From NCBI RefSeq assembly GCF_963966145.1, contig NC_091055.1, forward strand, positions 8,370,001-8,434,000: a stretch of DNA of 64,000 bases. The letters run 5' to 3'. The stretch is from Tenebrio molitor. Taxonomy: Eukaryota > Arthropoda > Insecta > Coleoptera > Tenebrionidae. A program made the position numbers and the translations under genes. The notes below the pieces were generated by a model, which worked only from the letters and a program-made list of their open reading frames with translations, searched no databases and was not told where the DNA came from. Below are positions 1-10,985 of the stretch, piece by piece. Positions within the stretch are counted from its first letter, which is position 1; each line of letters begins with the position of its first letter.

Positions 1-3000
1 ACGTGACAACGAGTCGTTCTATTATGTACATCTGTTATGCGATTAATATTCATTTTAAACGGTATTGTCAAAATAATCTTGGTTCCAATGTAAACGTATG
101 CTAGAATTTCAACGGTCTGATGAAAAGGAACGTAACCGATGTCATTAGTTGTTTCAATATAGGTAGTGAATAAGAGCATTAGAGTACGATTACACAGCTT
201 TACAAAGTTTTACTGGATATTTGTATCTCGACTTATCCGCTACAATACAACGCGAAACGCTTGTTGTTTCTTTTCTTGCCGAGATTCAGGTAGAAACAGA
301 AATCTCTTATAATATTTATGGGCATAAAACAAACAACTAACCAGTCAGCCTCTTATTTCTAAATTTCCATCGATATTTTCGTAAATTCGTGCGGGGAGTT
401 CACTACAAAATTCAACTTACCCTCTATTTAAACTTTATTCGGTCATAATTCATTCAGAAAAAGTTACCGACGTGCTAATTTCAATGTTAAAATGCTTGAG
501 GGTTCTGGTACAGAGCGCCAGTCCTACCAACTTAAAACAACCGCTTTACCTTAGGTCTTATAAAAATCATACCGTACTGTTTATGTTACGAGGCTTTCTA
601 TTATTCATAGACGAAAAGCACAACGGTGAAGTTTATAAAAAGCGTTTCCATCTCTTTTTAATCTTTGACTTTAACACAATTCCGTGAGTCGGGTTTACAC
701 CTGCGCTTGCTTTCCCCGACATTAAGATGTTAATAATTCGATCAAATGGGGAGGAAAATTTCACGCAATTATGCTCTACGCATTCGAAATCCAGATCGAT
801 CTTTTCACTTTGAAGTAATTCTGCTCGTGCACTTCATAACATTTTTATCTTACTCTTCAGCCTAATTTATCATTCTTTTAACATAATCAACAGCACAAAA
901 AATATATTCAACGTGTACGTACGTATATTAGAAGTGAACGATTGAAATATCAATATCCGCACGAGGACAGATATTTTCGATTTGTCGATGGATGAAATGC
1001 ATAAAATATCTGTGTGGAATTATTTAATGATAACGTAGCCGATTGTGGGTAATTAGAAAAATTGATGATTATAATATTTCATTTATAGTTATTGATTATA
1101 CATTTAAAATTCAATACACACAATTCACGTCGGTCCTAAGATAAAAGCTTCAAAATATTGAAATCTCACAAACTGCAAACTTAACTTCTTCTGGGATCAA
1201 ATAGGTTTTGGACAAAAAATGTCACCTATTATTTTGTTAGAATTTTGTACTTAATGCATTACACCATTAATCGAAACAAAAAAACTCAAAATTAAATCGA
1301 GAATTAAGTGAAGAACGTAACAGATTGATTCTCAAAGAGACAAAATAAAGATAATACACTTAATTTATAATAATAAAAAATGGGTGTATGAAGAAACTCA
1401 AAATTGAACTCAACACGATTAATTCAAACTAGGTGAATCTTCTTAAAAAAAGATAATCATCCCCATAACATGAGTTACATTGCCTTATGAACGTTAATAA
1501 TTCAAGTGGGCAAACTGCAGATTTGATTACACGGAGCCAATGGGGTCACTAACAGCATTAATTTGATATCCCGGAGACACAAAACGCCGATTCTGTTACA
1601 GGTGTATTTGGCCTATTGGTACTATTTTATGGTTCTTGATTTGTTTTTTATAAACAATAACAGCTGTGCCAAAGAACCAGTGTACCATCCTTTAAAGAGC
1701 AAAAAAATCTTTAATTTAACAAAATAATTATACTTTTGGATAGGTATCCAGTATATATTGGGGGGTATTTGAAAGTTTAGTAAAAAATGGAAATTGTATG
1801 TTTTTCACTCTTAAAAATCAAAAATGAATCGAAATTACTTTTAATTGGCCTTAAATAAATTCATAGTAGGTATCTACAATGTGAATTTTTTTCAGAATTT
1901 TTCGCCATTTAATTTGTTTTCAATCAACTGTTACTAACCCGACGCGAACCTGCGAATCTATAAGTCACGTGAAATTGGATTATTACGCTGCGCGTTTTTT
2001 AACGTCTCCAAACTATTAATACCTACAATACGGCAGTCCGTGACTTTTTTTGGAAAGTTTGTGCTCCGTAAAAGAAGTTCTTTATAAATTTGTTCTACCT
2101 ATCGTGGTTTTGGATATGGAAGCGAAATAGGGTCCAGAAGCGTAATTTTTAAACTTTAACGATTTTCATAAATTGTTACTTGCTCCAAGTGTAGGTATAA
2201 TTGGATCTAATGAACCGATTTGTACTAGTCACATATATTTCTTGTACTCTTGGAATTAATGCAAGCAAGGTTCTAGAATGCACACCCAGCTGATCGTAAT
2301 AAGACTCGCAAAATAAAATTCGCGTCAAGAATTATTTAGGTGTGTTGGATTCAATTGACTCTCACACCCGGACGGTTTTCTACAGTGAGCGTCAAACTTT
2401 GGAATAATGGAAATATTGTCTTTTCCGTTGAGTTTTTCGAAAACAACTCGGAGAGGTTAATTTTATTTTTTTAAACACAAACACTTGTCAATAATTTTCA
2501 TTATTCTACCATTTTCCATTTCCGTGCGCAATATTTCAATATCAGAAAAATAATTTGGATATCAACAAACTAAAACAATAAATAAAAAAACCTCAAGAAT
2601 GCACATTTTTCAAACAAGAAAATTTCGTAAATCAGTGTATAATTTACGATTCTAAGGAACATTTACTGAGTGTCCTGCACACGGTATTCCGATTTCACAC
2701 TCTTTGATCTTTTATGGGGTTACATCAAAAGCAATATTTACCCCAATCGGCCAACTACAATTGGGCTACTGAAAGAAAAAAATCTGGATGAAATTCACTC
2801 GGAAACTCTCCAAAATGTTTGGTTTAATTACTAATTTTACATATCCAGGAGTGCTGTCGCAGTCTTTTTAAAGGAAAAAGAATCCTAAACATTTTCTCTG
2901 TCTAGCTTCGTTTTGGCAGAGTTTCAAGTTAGCGACCAAAACACACGATTTTTTTTAGTTTTTAATAATAATTCAAATTTCAAAGACATCCCAAAGTTGG

Positions 3001-3228
3001 ATTTCACAAAATTGACCTACGCATATCTATAATGTAAGGCCACAACCATATCGTAGAGAGCTACCTAATTTCCTAATATGCTTTGAAAAATCTACTGGTT
3101 TGCTCTACAGGTCTGCATTCTAATATGCATCTTATAAACCCAAGGTAGAGAATTAATCTAGCTGCTAGGGGCGGGACCGTCGACACGTGGTAGACACGAT
3201 GACAAAAGAGTGGGAACAGGATTTAATG
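1..3228. other. AT-rich DNA, no feature seen
   Basis: Only very short open frames occur, such as 71 codons at 472-687. No splice-bounded exon, RNA gene or paired transposon end could be supported. If gene 1 extends upstream, this could be intron. Confidence 0.5.
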
Positions 3229-3675
3229 TACAGGGTGATTCTGAAATAAGTTTAGAAAAAATACGGTAATTGGTGATCATGAGAAGAAGTCACAGACAAA
3301 ATTTTTTTCTCATAGAAGTTCGAGATACAAATGATTGAAAATTGGTCAAAATTGCTAGTACGCTGCTGAGTTAAAGGTGATTAATTGATTATCCTGGTGG
3401 TTTAGGAACAATAATAATCAAAGGTAAAAGGTGCCCGTCAGTCATAAACGTGACATTAATCCTTTCGATCGTTTCCATAGAAACATTTACAAAGCAGTGT
3501 GTTTGCACTTACCACTTTATTGTGGAGTTGACAATGGTTGCTAATGAAGTGAACAAATTCGGACAAATTTTCTCCATTCATAGGCGTCGAAAATACAAGG
3601 ATTTGGGTAATTTCCATCCTTTTGATTTCACCCCCAAAAGTCAATTACGCAGAATTATTTCAGAATCACCCTGTA
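3229..3675. mobile_element. TA-flanked MITE with 19-bp terminal inverted repeats
   Basis: The left end reads CAGGGTGATTCTGAAATAA (3231-3249), and its exact reverse complement is at 3655-3673; TA lies directly outside both ends (3229-3230, 3674-3675). A TA target duplication and CAGGG-type ends are the mark of the Tc1/mariner superfamily. The 440-base interior holds only short open frames (3450-3683 +, 3456-3644 -) and no transposase motif, so this is a non-autonomous element. Confidence 0.8.
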
Positions 3676-4126
3676 TAGATTAAACAATGTTTCAAGGGAT
3701 ACATACTAGTTTAAAACAGTCATACAATATTTTCTCAAAATATTAAGGCGTGCTTGCTGTGTTCGCTCGAGTATGGAAACCTTTGTACACAGTGAACAAA
3801 CAGCATCTCAAGTATCTATAGAAGAAAATACAGTCCTTTTTATCTCAGCAGAATATGTCACTCCGGAGGGTATAGATCAGTTGATTTCAAAGCATTGCAG
3901 TCATTTCCGGGATTACGGTGGACAAACGAACAAAATTTACTTCTTTTTAATACTAAAATTAGATAAAATGAAATTGATAAAGCATTTATAAAAGGTCTTT
4001 TTGTCAAAAAATTGTAACTAATTTGTTGCGAATTCTTTATTACAAAACTAAATCATTGAAAATTATTGCAGACGATATTTTCTTTTCCGAACTTTTTTAA
4101 TTTCAAAGTTTTAAAGTGATTTTATA

Positions 4127-4596
4127 TACACAGGGGGAACATCAGATATTTAAGAGCGAGGGAGACATTATAATAAACTAAATTTAATCTCCTATTTTTT
4201 ATATATGCACTACATCAATAACCGAATTCGAGTAATAACAGAAAAAAATAATTTCCACGAGAAACGCGCAAACAAATTGATCAAAACCTTGAAACAATTT
4301 CTGAACGGGTACTGAACATGACCAATACTAGTTTTGGATTAGTACAAAAAACCATAAATGGTTTTGTTGACATTCAAAAATCGTCAAAGTGGCTTAATCG
4401 TGGTAAAAAACCCTCATTCTCGATGTTGATAAACAAAACATTAAGGTAGACTGTAAATCAAACACGAAACAAAAAATAAAATTCTCGTCGATTGGAAATA
4501 ATAACAATAAATACAAATATACAAATATACGGATATATCTGCAGATTAAAAACATATTATGAAATCAAATTAAATTATTATTCCCGACACTGTGTA
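4127..4596. mobile_element. Decayed Tc1-like element
   Basis: CACAGGGGG after a TA (4127-4128) and the reverse complement of CACAGTGTCGGG before a TA (4595-4596) form a degenerate pair of ends 470 bases apart. Between them one frame (4333-4446) reads like the linker and second helix-turn-helix of a Tc1-like transposase: GLVQKTINGFV, then RGKKPSFS, then INKTLR, matching the family's STVqkiikrF...GRPrk...IlR layout. Other frames are broken by stops. Both the ends and the coding relic are degenerate, so this is moderate to weak evidence. Confidence 0.4.
4333..4446 (+). pseudogene. Fossil helix-turn-helix fragment of a Tc1-like transposase
   Basis: Thirty-eight codons remain open, with KTINGFVDIQK followed by RGKKPS, in the order expected of the DNA-binding part of Tc1-family transposases. 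No ATG start, catalytic DDE region or intact frame survives. The assignment rests on motif resemblance only. Confidence 0.35.
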
Positions 4597-7500
4597 TAAT
4601 ATAAAATATTAAGTATACGAAACAAAACTAAACATTTTAACCTCACTTTAACCAGTTAACAGGTGAGCCACTGTTGCAGTGCAGCAGTGCTGCCTACTAT
4701 AAATTTTGCTCATTTAGAAGTGAACTAAACTAAACTTTCGATGTATCGAAAATGCTCAATACCCACTGTAAATGATTATTTCTGGTTTTGATCATTTTAT
4801 TTGCGCGTTTTTAGTAGAGATTTTTTTTCGAATATTACCCAAATAATACTATCGGTGCTAACGGATATACCGTGAAACCTCATTCATCCGCACTAATTAG
4901 GTATGTACTACTCAAACCGGTGCAGAAAAAGAAAAACGCGGATAATTAAATTTCAATTTTCACCTTTATTTAAGCAAATATTATGATATCAAATGCGTCT
5001 TATGAACATTCGTGAGCCAGTTGCGAGTTCAGTTTCTTCAATCGATTCAGTTTTTTTAAAATGTTAATGGGTTTTCTTCCGCACTGTTGCTTGGTTCGGT
5101 AGAATTTTGTGGCAATACTGAACTGAAAATTATGTACATATATGAACTAAGAAGGGTCAGCGATTATTGAGATATTGTTTCACGAGTCCTTCCCGGAAGG
5201 CACGGATTAGTGAAATTGCACGGACTACGGTCAACTGACCGGATAGCTGACACACGAATAATCCACATTTTACTGTAATTAGTAATCATTTGGTTTTCAA
5301 AACAAAATTCAACAACTAGTACAAAATTCAGATCTAATCACAAAGAAGTCGAGACAATAATACTTACTTCTATTAACGTACATATATAAATATACATACA
5401 TACATAACACGTGACCCAGAACTCGCGAATCAGATTTAGAGTGTGTTGGTGATAAATGAAAGCAATAGCGTTAAAAAATGGTCAAGGTGTAGTAGATTTT
5501 TTGTAATTATTAATTAAAGTTGACCAATCAGAAGTTCGCTGTTAATTTGAATTTCAGGTAAATTCAACGAACGGTTTAAATTGCTTAGCAACATAATTCT
5601 AGCAGTAATTTTTACTATTAATGCGATTCATACGTATTACACGTTACTTAGTAGGTAACTGAGGGAAAGAACTCAGTTTTCTCGTAACGATGAAAACTGC
5701 TCGCACACTATTAGTCAATTTGAAAAATTCATAACTAAGAAGTTATTGCACCCTGAATATTTTTGTGAACGTTTTTGACCTCCATTACGACTAGGGAGTA
5801 TGTGCTTTAAATATGATCCGCCAGTTCTGAAACACTCTGTATATGGTTTTATTGAATATGTCAATAAGTTTATTAATACGGGCAAAGACATGAAAACCCT
5901 CATCACATAGCTATAGCTAATGTAGCTGCGCTAAACCGATTCTACGTGGTGACGTTTAGAAATTCTCTCCGGATTGAAAATTTAGGTTAATCGAAAATGC
6001 AGTGTGTGTTTCAGAAACTAGTATGTACTATAGCGAAAGAGAGCATTAAAAATGTGTGCCAGCCTGGATGCGCTCTCTCCGGTTATAAAACGTTTGCGGA
6101 AGAGTAGAGATTTAATCTGACCGTATGTGGCTCTGATTTTGGAGATAACGTAAACAAATAGCAATCTCCAGTAATACACACTTTTCGTGCACGTGATCTT
6201 CCGTTCACGTTGCAAAATGTGGCCCCGAGGTGCCCTTGCAACGGCCCGGCGGCGTCCAATTTCTATATCTTGCAGATTCATTATATTTCACGATATGGCT
6301 CATATATGCGTGCTCTAAGACTAAGAGACTCGGCGGAGGGTTGCGGTGAAGCCGTTAATCTATTGTTGTGTGCCGTGTAGTCTGTGTGCAAATGGAAAAT
6401 AATAGAATCTGCGACGTTATTAATACATTTGCATACGAAATAATTCGGTTTGGTGCACGTTGTGTCCGTTTAAGTGTCCACACCTACGGTTAAATGGACA
6501 GACTTTCGAGCTTAGCCCAAAAAATTCATTTCATTCCCGTACCTGTAACTGGAACCACATTTGCCCAGTTTTTAACGGTCCAGTTGCATTATGCATGCAG
6601 ACTCAGTCGGTAAATCTCGGAAACGAGCGTGGAAGAATTGCGGCTTGCACTCCTCGCTCCTGCCAGGATTATACAGGGGATTAGGATTTTTCCGCATATA
6701 ATTGATAACAACTTGACTAATTAATTAGTATCAGAATTCCGACCGAAGTTTGCTTGTTGTAGCTTCTGAACGGAATAGGTAAGCGTCGACTATCTGATAG
6801 AGCAACATAAACTCGATAACTAGGAGTCTCCAACGTACACTATAATTTTGGACGGCTATACGTAATGTATGCCGTACACCGATGCATCCGACCGTCATTC
6901 GCCCGTTATTACAAATGTTGACTTTAACCACCATAGTTAATATATTCATTCGCAATGTATAATGTAGGGAACAGACAAGAGGTTGTCTGTTGTGGTTGAA
7001 AATGGTTGGCAACCAAGTGCGTCCCAAGAAACGAAAAAGGGAACTATTACTCTTTACATCCCCCAGGCTACCGCTGCCATGAAAACATCACACACATCGC
7101 GTTCGCCGCCTTCATATTACTCCACAAATTACTCACCTACATCAAAATTAAAAAATTCAGCCCAAAATAACAAACACACTTGTGTCACCAACTCGAGGCT
7201 ACACGGAAAGATTCGGTAACGTGATCATTAATAAGTCAGCAACAGCAAATTTTAAAATATTTTTCCTTACAGTATTTGTGAGGATATTTACCGTAATTTG
7301 TACGAAATTTGAGCAAACTTGTTTGCCGTAAAATGAAAATCAGATGTAGACAGTTTCGGCTGTAAATAAAATTTCAAAGCGTTCCAGTCTTAGTGAAAAA
7401 GAGACAGAATAAATAAATCAGTTTGTTAAAAGAACGAGAATAAATATTGCTCTGCAATGGTTGAAATAATTAAATTTGCGGGGAGTCCGGGAGTTTAGTC

Positions 7501-9368
7501 GATCAAATCTAAAGCAGTAATATACCTATTACCAATCGCTGAAAACAGAATGGTGAAAATTTAACTAGTGCGTTTTTTAATTATCACATCCATTTTTAAA
7601 ACAAACTCACTATACTCGTATGTAGAGTTGAGTCTGAAAGTTTGTCTGATTTTGAAATTGATTGTGGTTGTGGTGAAACCTTTGATTAAGAAGTCTGTAT
7701 TTATGTACGAACTGACGGGGCAGATGAGATTCAATTTTAAATTCAATTTTTACTTAAAGCAACGAGTAATTGGAGTTTGCAGTGTATAAAATGTATGGAT
7801 TTCCATTGGTACTTTGTATGTACTCCCTCGATACACTTTGCTAGTTTTTGTAACTTTTCAAATCATTGAATTTAAAATTTAAAATCGATATTCCTGTTTA
7901 TTAATGAAGCCAGCAAGATGCAGTTTTCACCGTCAAATATTCTGCGCTTCCTGTATAGTACATGTAAATTGTTCGTGTGAAAAATGCGCTTCTGTTTCCC
8001 GCACTTGAATTTTCTAATTGAACGTTTCAGAATCAATTTTCAGAATTAATAATACGACAGAAAAGTATCCATACGATTGCATTGCGATAAAACTCCGAGC
8101 GAGAATGTGAATGCTCTGATTGTTTGTTAAATTATAATGAAATGTTTGAGTCGAAATTATTTTAAATAAAAATAAACAAGAGAAGTATCGGAGGTAAAAC
8201 ATTATTGTGAAGCAAACTGTACCTTGAATGGCAAAAATGCTGAAAAAGAGCCTCGAACTTGTCGAATTTGGAACTGTTCCAATCCAACTGTCAGTTTCAA
8301 TCGCGCTCTTGATAATTGATAAAGATAGACGCAAAGAAATGTCGAAACGCTGAGCATCGTGAAAGGTATTTCCAGTGATCCGGAATATTGCTTGGTTTTT
8401 TATTGTTAGTTTGATGTGATTATTTAAATTTATCGTAGCGAGAAGAGTCGCGTGTGTGAGTTAATAAGGACGAGTCGTTAGATTTTTGTTGGAAAATAAT
8501 TTCCATAGAAACGATGGAGCTGTCTCGACTGCTGTCACCATCATAATAATGAAGTTACTCACACGGGATTGTCGGAATTCCGTTAATATTCCGTTACAAA
8601 GCACATCAGGAAAAGGATTTAATGACCATTGCATAAAACGCGAAACATGAAAGTGGCCGGCTGTTCCTGCCGAGACTATCGGCTAACCAAATAAAATTCG
8701 GATGGTTCGCTTGTCGGTCGACATGTTGTTGCCAATGACGTCACTCTAGAATGACCCTTTTCTTGTTTTCACAAAACAGTCGTTCAGTTTTGTTGTTTTA
8801 ATGTCGCCAATGGATTTTTTTCAGGACATGCAATATTGTGTATCAAAGTTTGTATTTATCGAGATCATTTCACTATCAACAAAAACCAATAAACTATTTT
8901 TTTTTTCATTCTCAAACGCAATAAATTAACTATAATCTCTACTACTGACACTTTCCTTATAGTAGTGGACCATACATGTCAATATGTAATACGAAAAATT
9001 TTTAATTTAATTTTTATCGATATAATTATTCAGGAAGAGTTTTTTTGAAATCCTCCGTTATAGAAATAAATCGTAAAAATTACGGAAGGGTGTGTGCCTT
9101 TTCTCGACGGTTTTAAGCTGAATGTCCTTTTATTCGAAGTAGTCTTTTCAATGAAAACGCCGATTTGAAGAGAACAAAAATACCTTTTAAATTCATCCGA
9201 CAAACAAATTCCGAAAGTCATAGCTTCGAGTATTATGAAGATATTAGAAAAATCCACACTCCACGTCTAACGTTCTAAACGTGATGATTGATTTTTACGA
9301 CAGTCAACACGAGGATATTACTCGACGGCTCTCGGTTTAATGTTGAATGTTGAATTTTGGTGTTGCAG
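4597..9368. other. Sequence upstream of gene 1's first visible exon, no gene supported
   Basis: This should include intron, upstream exons or the promoter of gene 1. The parts 6040-6700 and 6960-7200 are somewhat GC-richer and hold short open frames, but none has both a plausible splice frame and a recognisable product. A perfect CRE octamer TGACGTCA is at 8736-8743. The bases before 9369 are the intron acceptor. Confidence 0.45.
5826..5842. repeat. Possible transposon terminus (CACTCTGTATA)
   Basis: The sequence agttctgaaacactctgtat has the shape of the CACCCTGTA-type element ends found elsewhere in the window. The partner end was not found, so the element, if real, is truncated. Confidence 0.3.
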
Positions 9369-9500
9369 GGATCGACAGTACTGCTGCATATACGAAAAAG
9401 GCCATCCGTGGACTTATAGGAGACGTAGCTTTACGGAAGCAAGTCGGCCTTCCAAAATCTACCCTGGGCTATTGCGCCCCTCTGGCGTTAGAAACTAATG
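9369..9500 (+). CDS. Gene 1, internal coding exon of an unrecognised protein
   Basis: The exon lies between an acceptor (gtgttgcag, ending 9368) and a strong donor (GTAAGT at 9501), with phase 1 at both ends. It encodes 43 full codons, beginning IDSTAAYTKKAIRG and ending APLALETN, with two split glycine-type codons at the edges. The segment is basic, has one cysteine (codon 35) and contains KK and RK pairs. It is GC-richer than the DNA around it, as a real exon would be. The reading frame stays open back to an ATG at 9347, but that ATG lies inside the intron-like acceptor tract, so I treat this as an internal exon. Upstream exons, including any signal peptide, were not found between 1 and 9368 and may lie outside the window. 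The frame joins cleanly to the next exon. I do not recognise the family. Splice sites are seen; gene identity is unknown. Confidence 0.75.
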
Positions 9501-10168
9501 GTAAGTCTGTCTCTGTCTGTGAATATATCCGATGCCATGGCACATGTAGTCCGAAATGGGCCATTCTCTCGGCGCGCCGCCGGTCAGGATCCGAGATAAA
9601 CCTGATGTTCGCCGGCTACCGCCGCCACCCATCTCCCATATTCACGGGACTCGGATTCCCGATTTTCAGTCTTCGATAGACGCACGCAACTTCTAATGGA
9701 TATCTAAAGAAAACCGACGCTTGCCTCCTTTATTTTGAAAGCTCCTCGCACTTTAAATGTTTACTCGGGAATGATCCTAATATTTACTAGTTCACAAATT
9801 CTAACCGTCTGATCGTGCACCCACATCACGCTTTATGAATACTAGCCTGTCTCTGGCGTCATATGTAAATTACCGTTCATTACGCCACGGTTCTATTAAA
9901 TTAATCGCTTTATATCGATAATTCTCCGGATGTAAAGCGTTTACGAAGCAGGAAGAGATCCTTTGTTTGGCGATAGGGATGTCAACGACGTATCCATTCT
10001 CGCGGCCACTCGGCCCTCGTGCCCTACGGTTAAGGTTTCGATCTATCGGATCGCAATCCGGGTTCGAATCCGAATGTATGTCCTCACCTGACCACCATCT
10101 ATACATCTTGCCGAGTGATAGATTGATCGACCATCGTTCTACCAGCTGACCGGTTCTGGTGGTTGCAG
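9501..10168 (+). other. Gene 1 intron (668 nt)
   Basis: This phase 1 intron has GTAAGT at the donor and a ttgcag acceptor. It is unusually GC-rich for the window, which gives long chance ORFs on both strands. A perfect Pol III B-box-like octadecamer region (GGTTCGAATCC at 10061-10071) sits inside it, but no tRNA cloverleaf can be folded around it. Confidence 0.7.
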
Positions 10169-10368
10169 GGACCGTCTTCAACGGCAAAAACTTGGAGACC
10201 GACAAGAGGGGCAACGTTAAGAAATTCGCCACAGTTTTTGGCAAGCGGGTCGCCGCCACCGCTCGCCCCACCAAGTGCGTCGACTGCGAGTGTACAGCTT
10301 TCAACACCGGAGTTTCTTACATGGAATGCTACCCCTGCACTTACCCCATGAGGCCAAACATTGATTAC
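10169..10368 (+). CDS. Gene 1, exon with dibasic sites and a five-cysteine cluster
   Basis: The acceptor is ggttgcag ending at 10168 and the donor is GTAAGTG at 10369. The exon starts in phase 1 and ends in phase 0, with 66 complete codons. The first half is basic and has several possible prohormone-type sites: DKR at codons 11-13, KK at 17-18 and GKR at 24-26. The second half has a cysteine cluster with spacing C-x2-C-x-C-x11-C-x2-C (codons 36, 39, 41, 53 and 56) and tyrosines close to the last pair. This suggests a secreted, disulphide-bonded protein or a processed precursor, but no signal peptide is visible here. The spacing does not match any cysteine-knot, EGF or insulin pattern that I can name. 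The exon is clearly GC-richer than the flanking introns. Function unknown. Confidence 0.82.
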
Positions 10369-10670
10369 GTAAGTGTGATATACCTATTAAATCGTCGCTT
10401 TCAACCACACGCGCTGCGTTTTGTAATCCTTCAGTCCAACAAATGGTACTTCTCCCGAACGGGATTGCCACTAAGTTGCCCGTTGCTACTTCTCATGTCT
10501 CACGCCCACTCTCAATTCAATCCAGAATTTATATCCTCACAAAATTTATACGACACTTCGTTGTCGACCCTTTTTCAAACTATTCATTTTCTACTTTATA
10601 CTGTTCACTTTGCCTCAATCCCCGAAAAAAAGTTTCTTTAAAAATTATTAATTTTTTTTTACCGCTTTAG
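10369..10670 (+). other. Gene 1 intron (302 nt)
   Basis: This phase 0 intron has a GTAAGTG donor and a T-rich tract ending in TTTAG. It is AT-rich and holds nothing else that I can support. Confidence 0.7.
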
Positions 10671-10742
10671 ATGTTCGACGAGAACGCAGCGCTTCTGCAG
10701 ATGCAGCCCAACATGGACCTATCTTTCATGGAACGACGATGA
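10671..10742 (+). CDS. Gene 1, last coding exon and stop
   Basis: The acceptor has a long pyrimidine tract (attttttttttaccgctttag) ending at 10670. The exon starts in phase 0 and encodes 23 residues, beginning MFDENAALLQMQ and ending SFMERR, then TGA at 10740-10742. The tail is rich in methionine (four) and acidic residues and ends in two arginines. Together with the two exons before it, about 133 residues of this protein's C-terminal part are visible. The short length and clean phase match support it as the real terminal exon. Confidence 0.8.
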   Translation: MFDENAALLQMQPNMDLSFMERR

Positions 10743-10985
10743 CGAAATCCAGGTTCTTTGCGTGCTTACTTATTTATACGTGAATATATATTTATAATTC
10801 TTTATTAAAAATTGGTATAATGTACATAAAAATAATCCTAAGTTAAAAACACGAATGTCTTCACTTCATGTACCTTAATGCCTTTAGTCTTTCCTAAGAT
10901 AGCGATTGTTAAGGCTGACAGTGATGTACGAGAATAATTTAGGTGATGTATAATATAATAAATAATAAAGGTTGTCAGTTCGGAT
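10743..10985 (+). other. Gene 1, probable 3' untranslated region
   Basis: This AT-rich stretch follows the TGA at 10740-10742. An ATTAAA hexamer lies at 10803-10808, 60 bases after the stop, and two overlapping AATAAA hexamers lie at 10957-10969 with a GT-rich stretch (gttgtcag) just after. Either could end the transcript; the doubled canonical signal looks stronger. The true cleavage site is not known. Confidence 0.5.
10957..10969 (+). terminator. Overlapping AATAAA polyadenylation signals for gene 1
   Basis: AATAAA occurs at 10957-10962 and again at 10964-10969, about 215 bases after the stop of gene 1, and is followed by GT-rich sequence. This is the usual arrangement of a metazoan poly(A) site. 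An upstream ATTAAA at 10803-10808 is the alternative. Confidence 0.45.

Noticed and set aside
6018..7219. Cluster of open frames on both strands (6018-6281 -, 6460-6684 +, 6731-7027 -, 6983-7219 +)
   Set aside because: They overlap or abut without a splice frame that would join gene 1, and none shows a recognisable motif. Chance frames in a GC-richer patch.
8014..8334. 106-codon minus-strand open frame
   Set aside because: Its composition is that of translated AT-rich DNA; no domain and no splice context.
10010..10082. tRNA-like segment with a perfect B box (GGTTCGAATCC at 10061-10071) and an A-box-like stretch about 44 bases upstream
   Set aside because: The acceptor ends do not pair, the T stem pairs poorly and no normal anticodon loop forms. 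At best a decayed tRNA-derived piece or chance.
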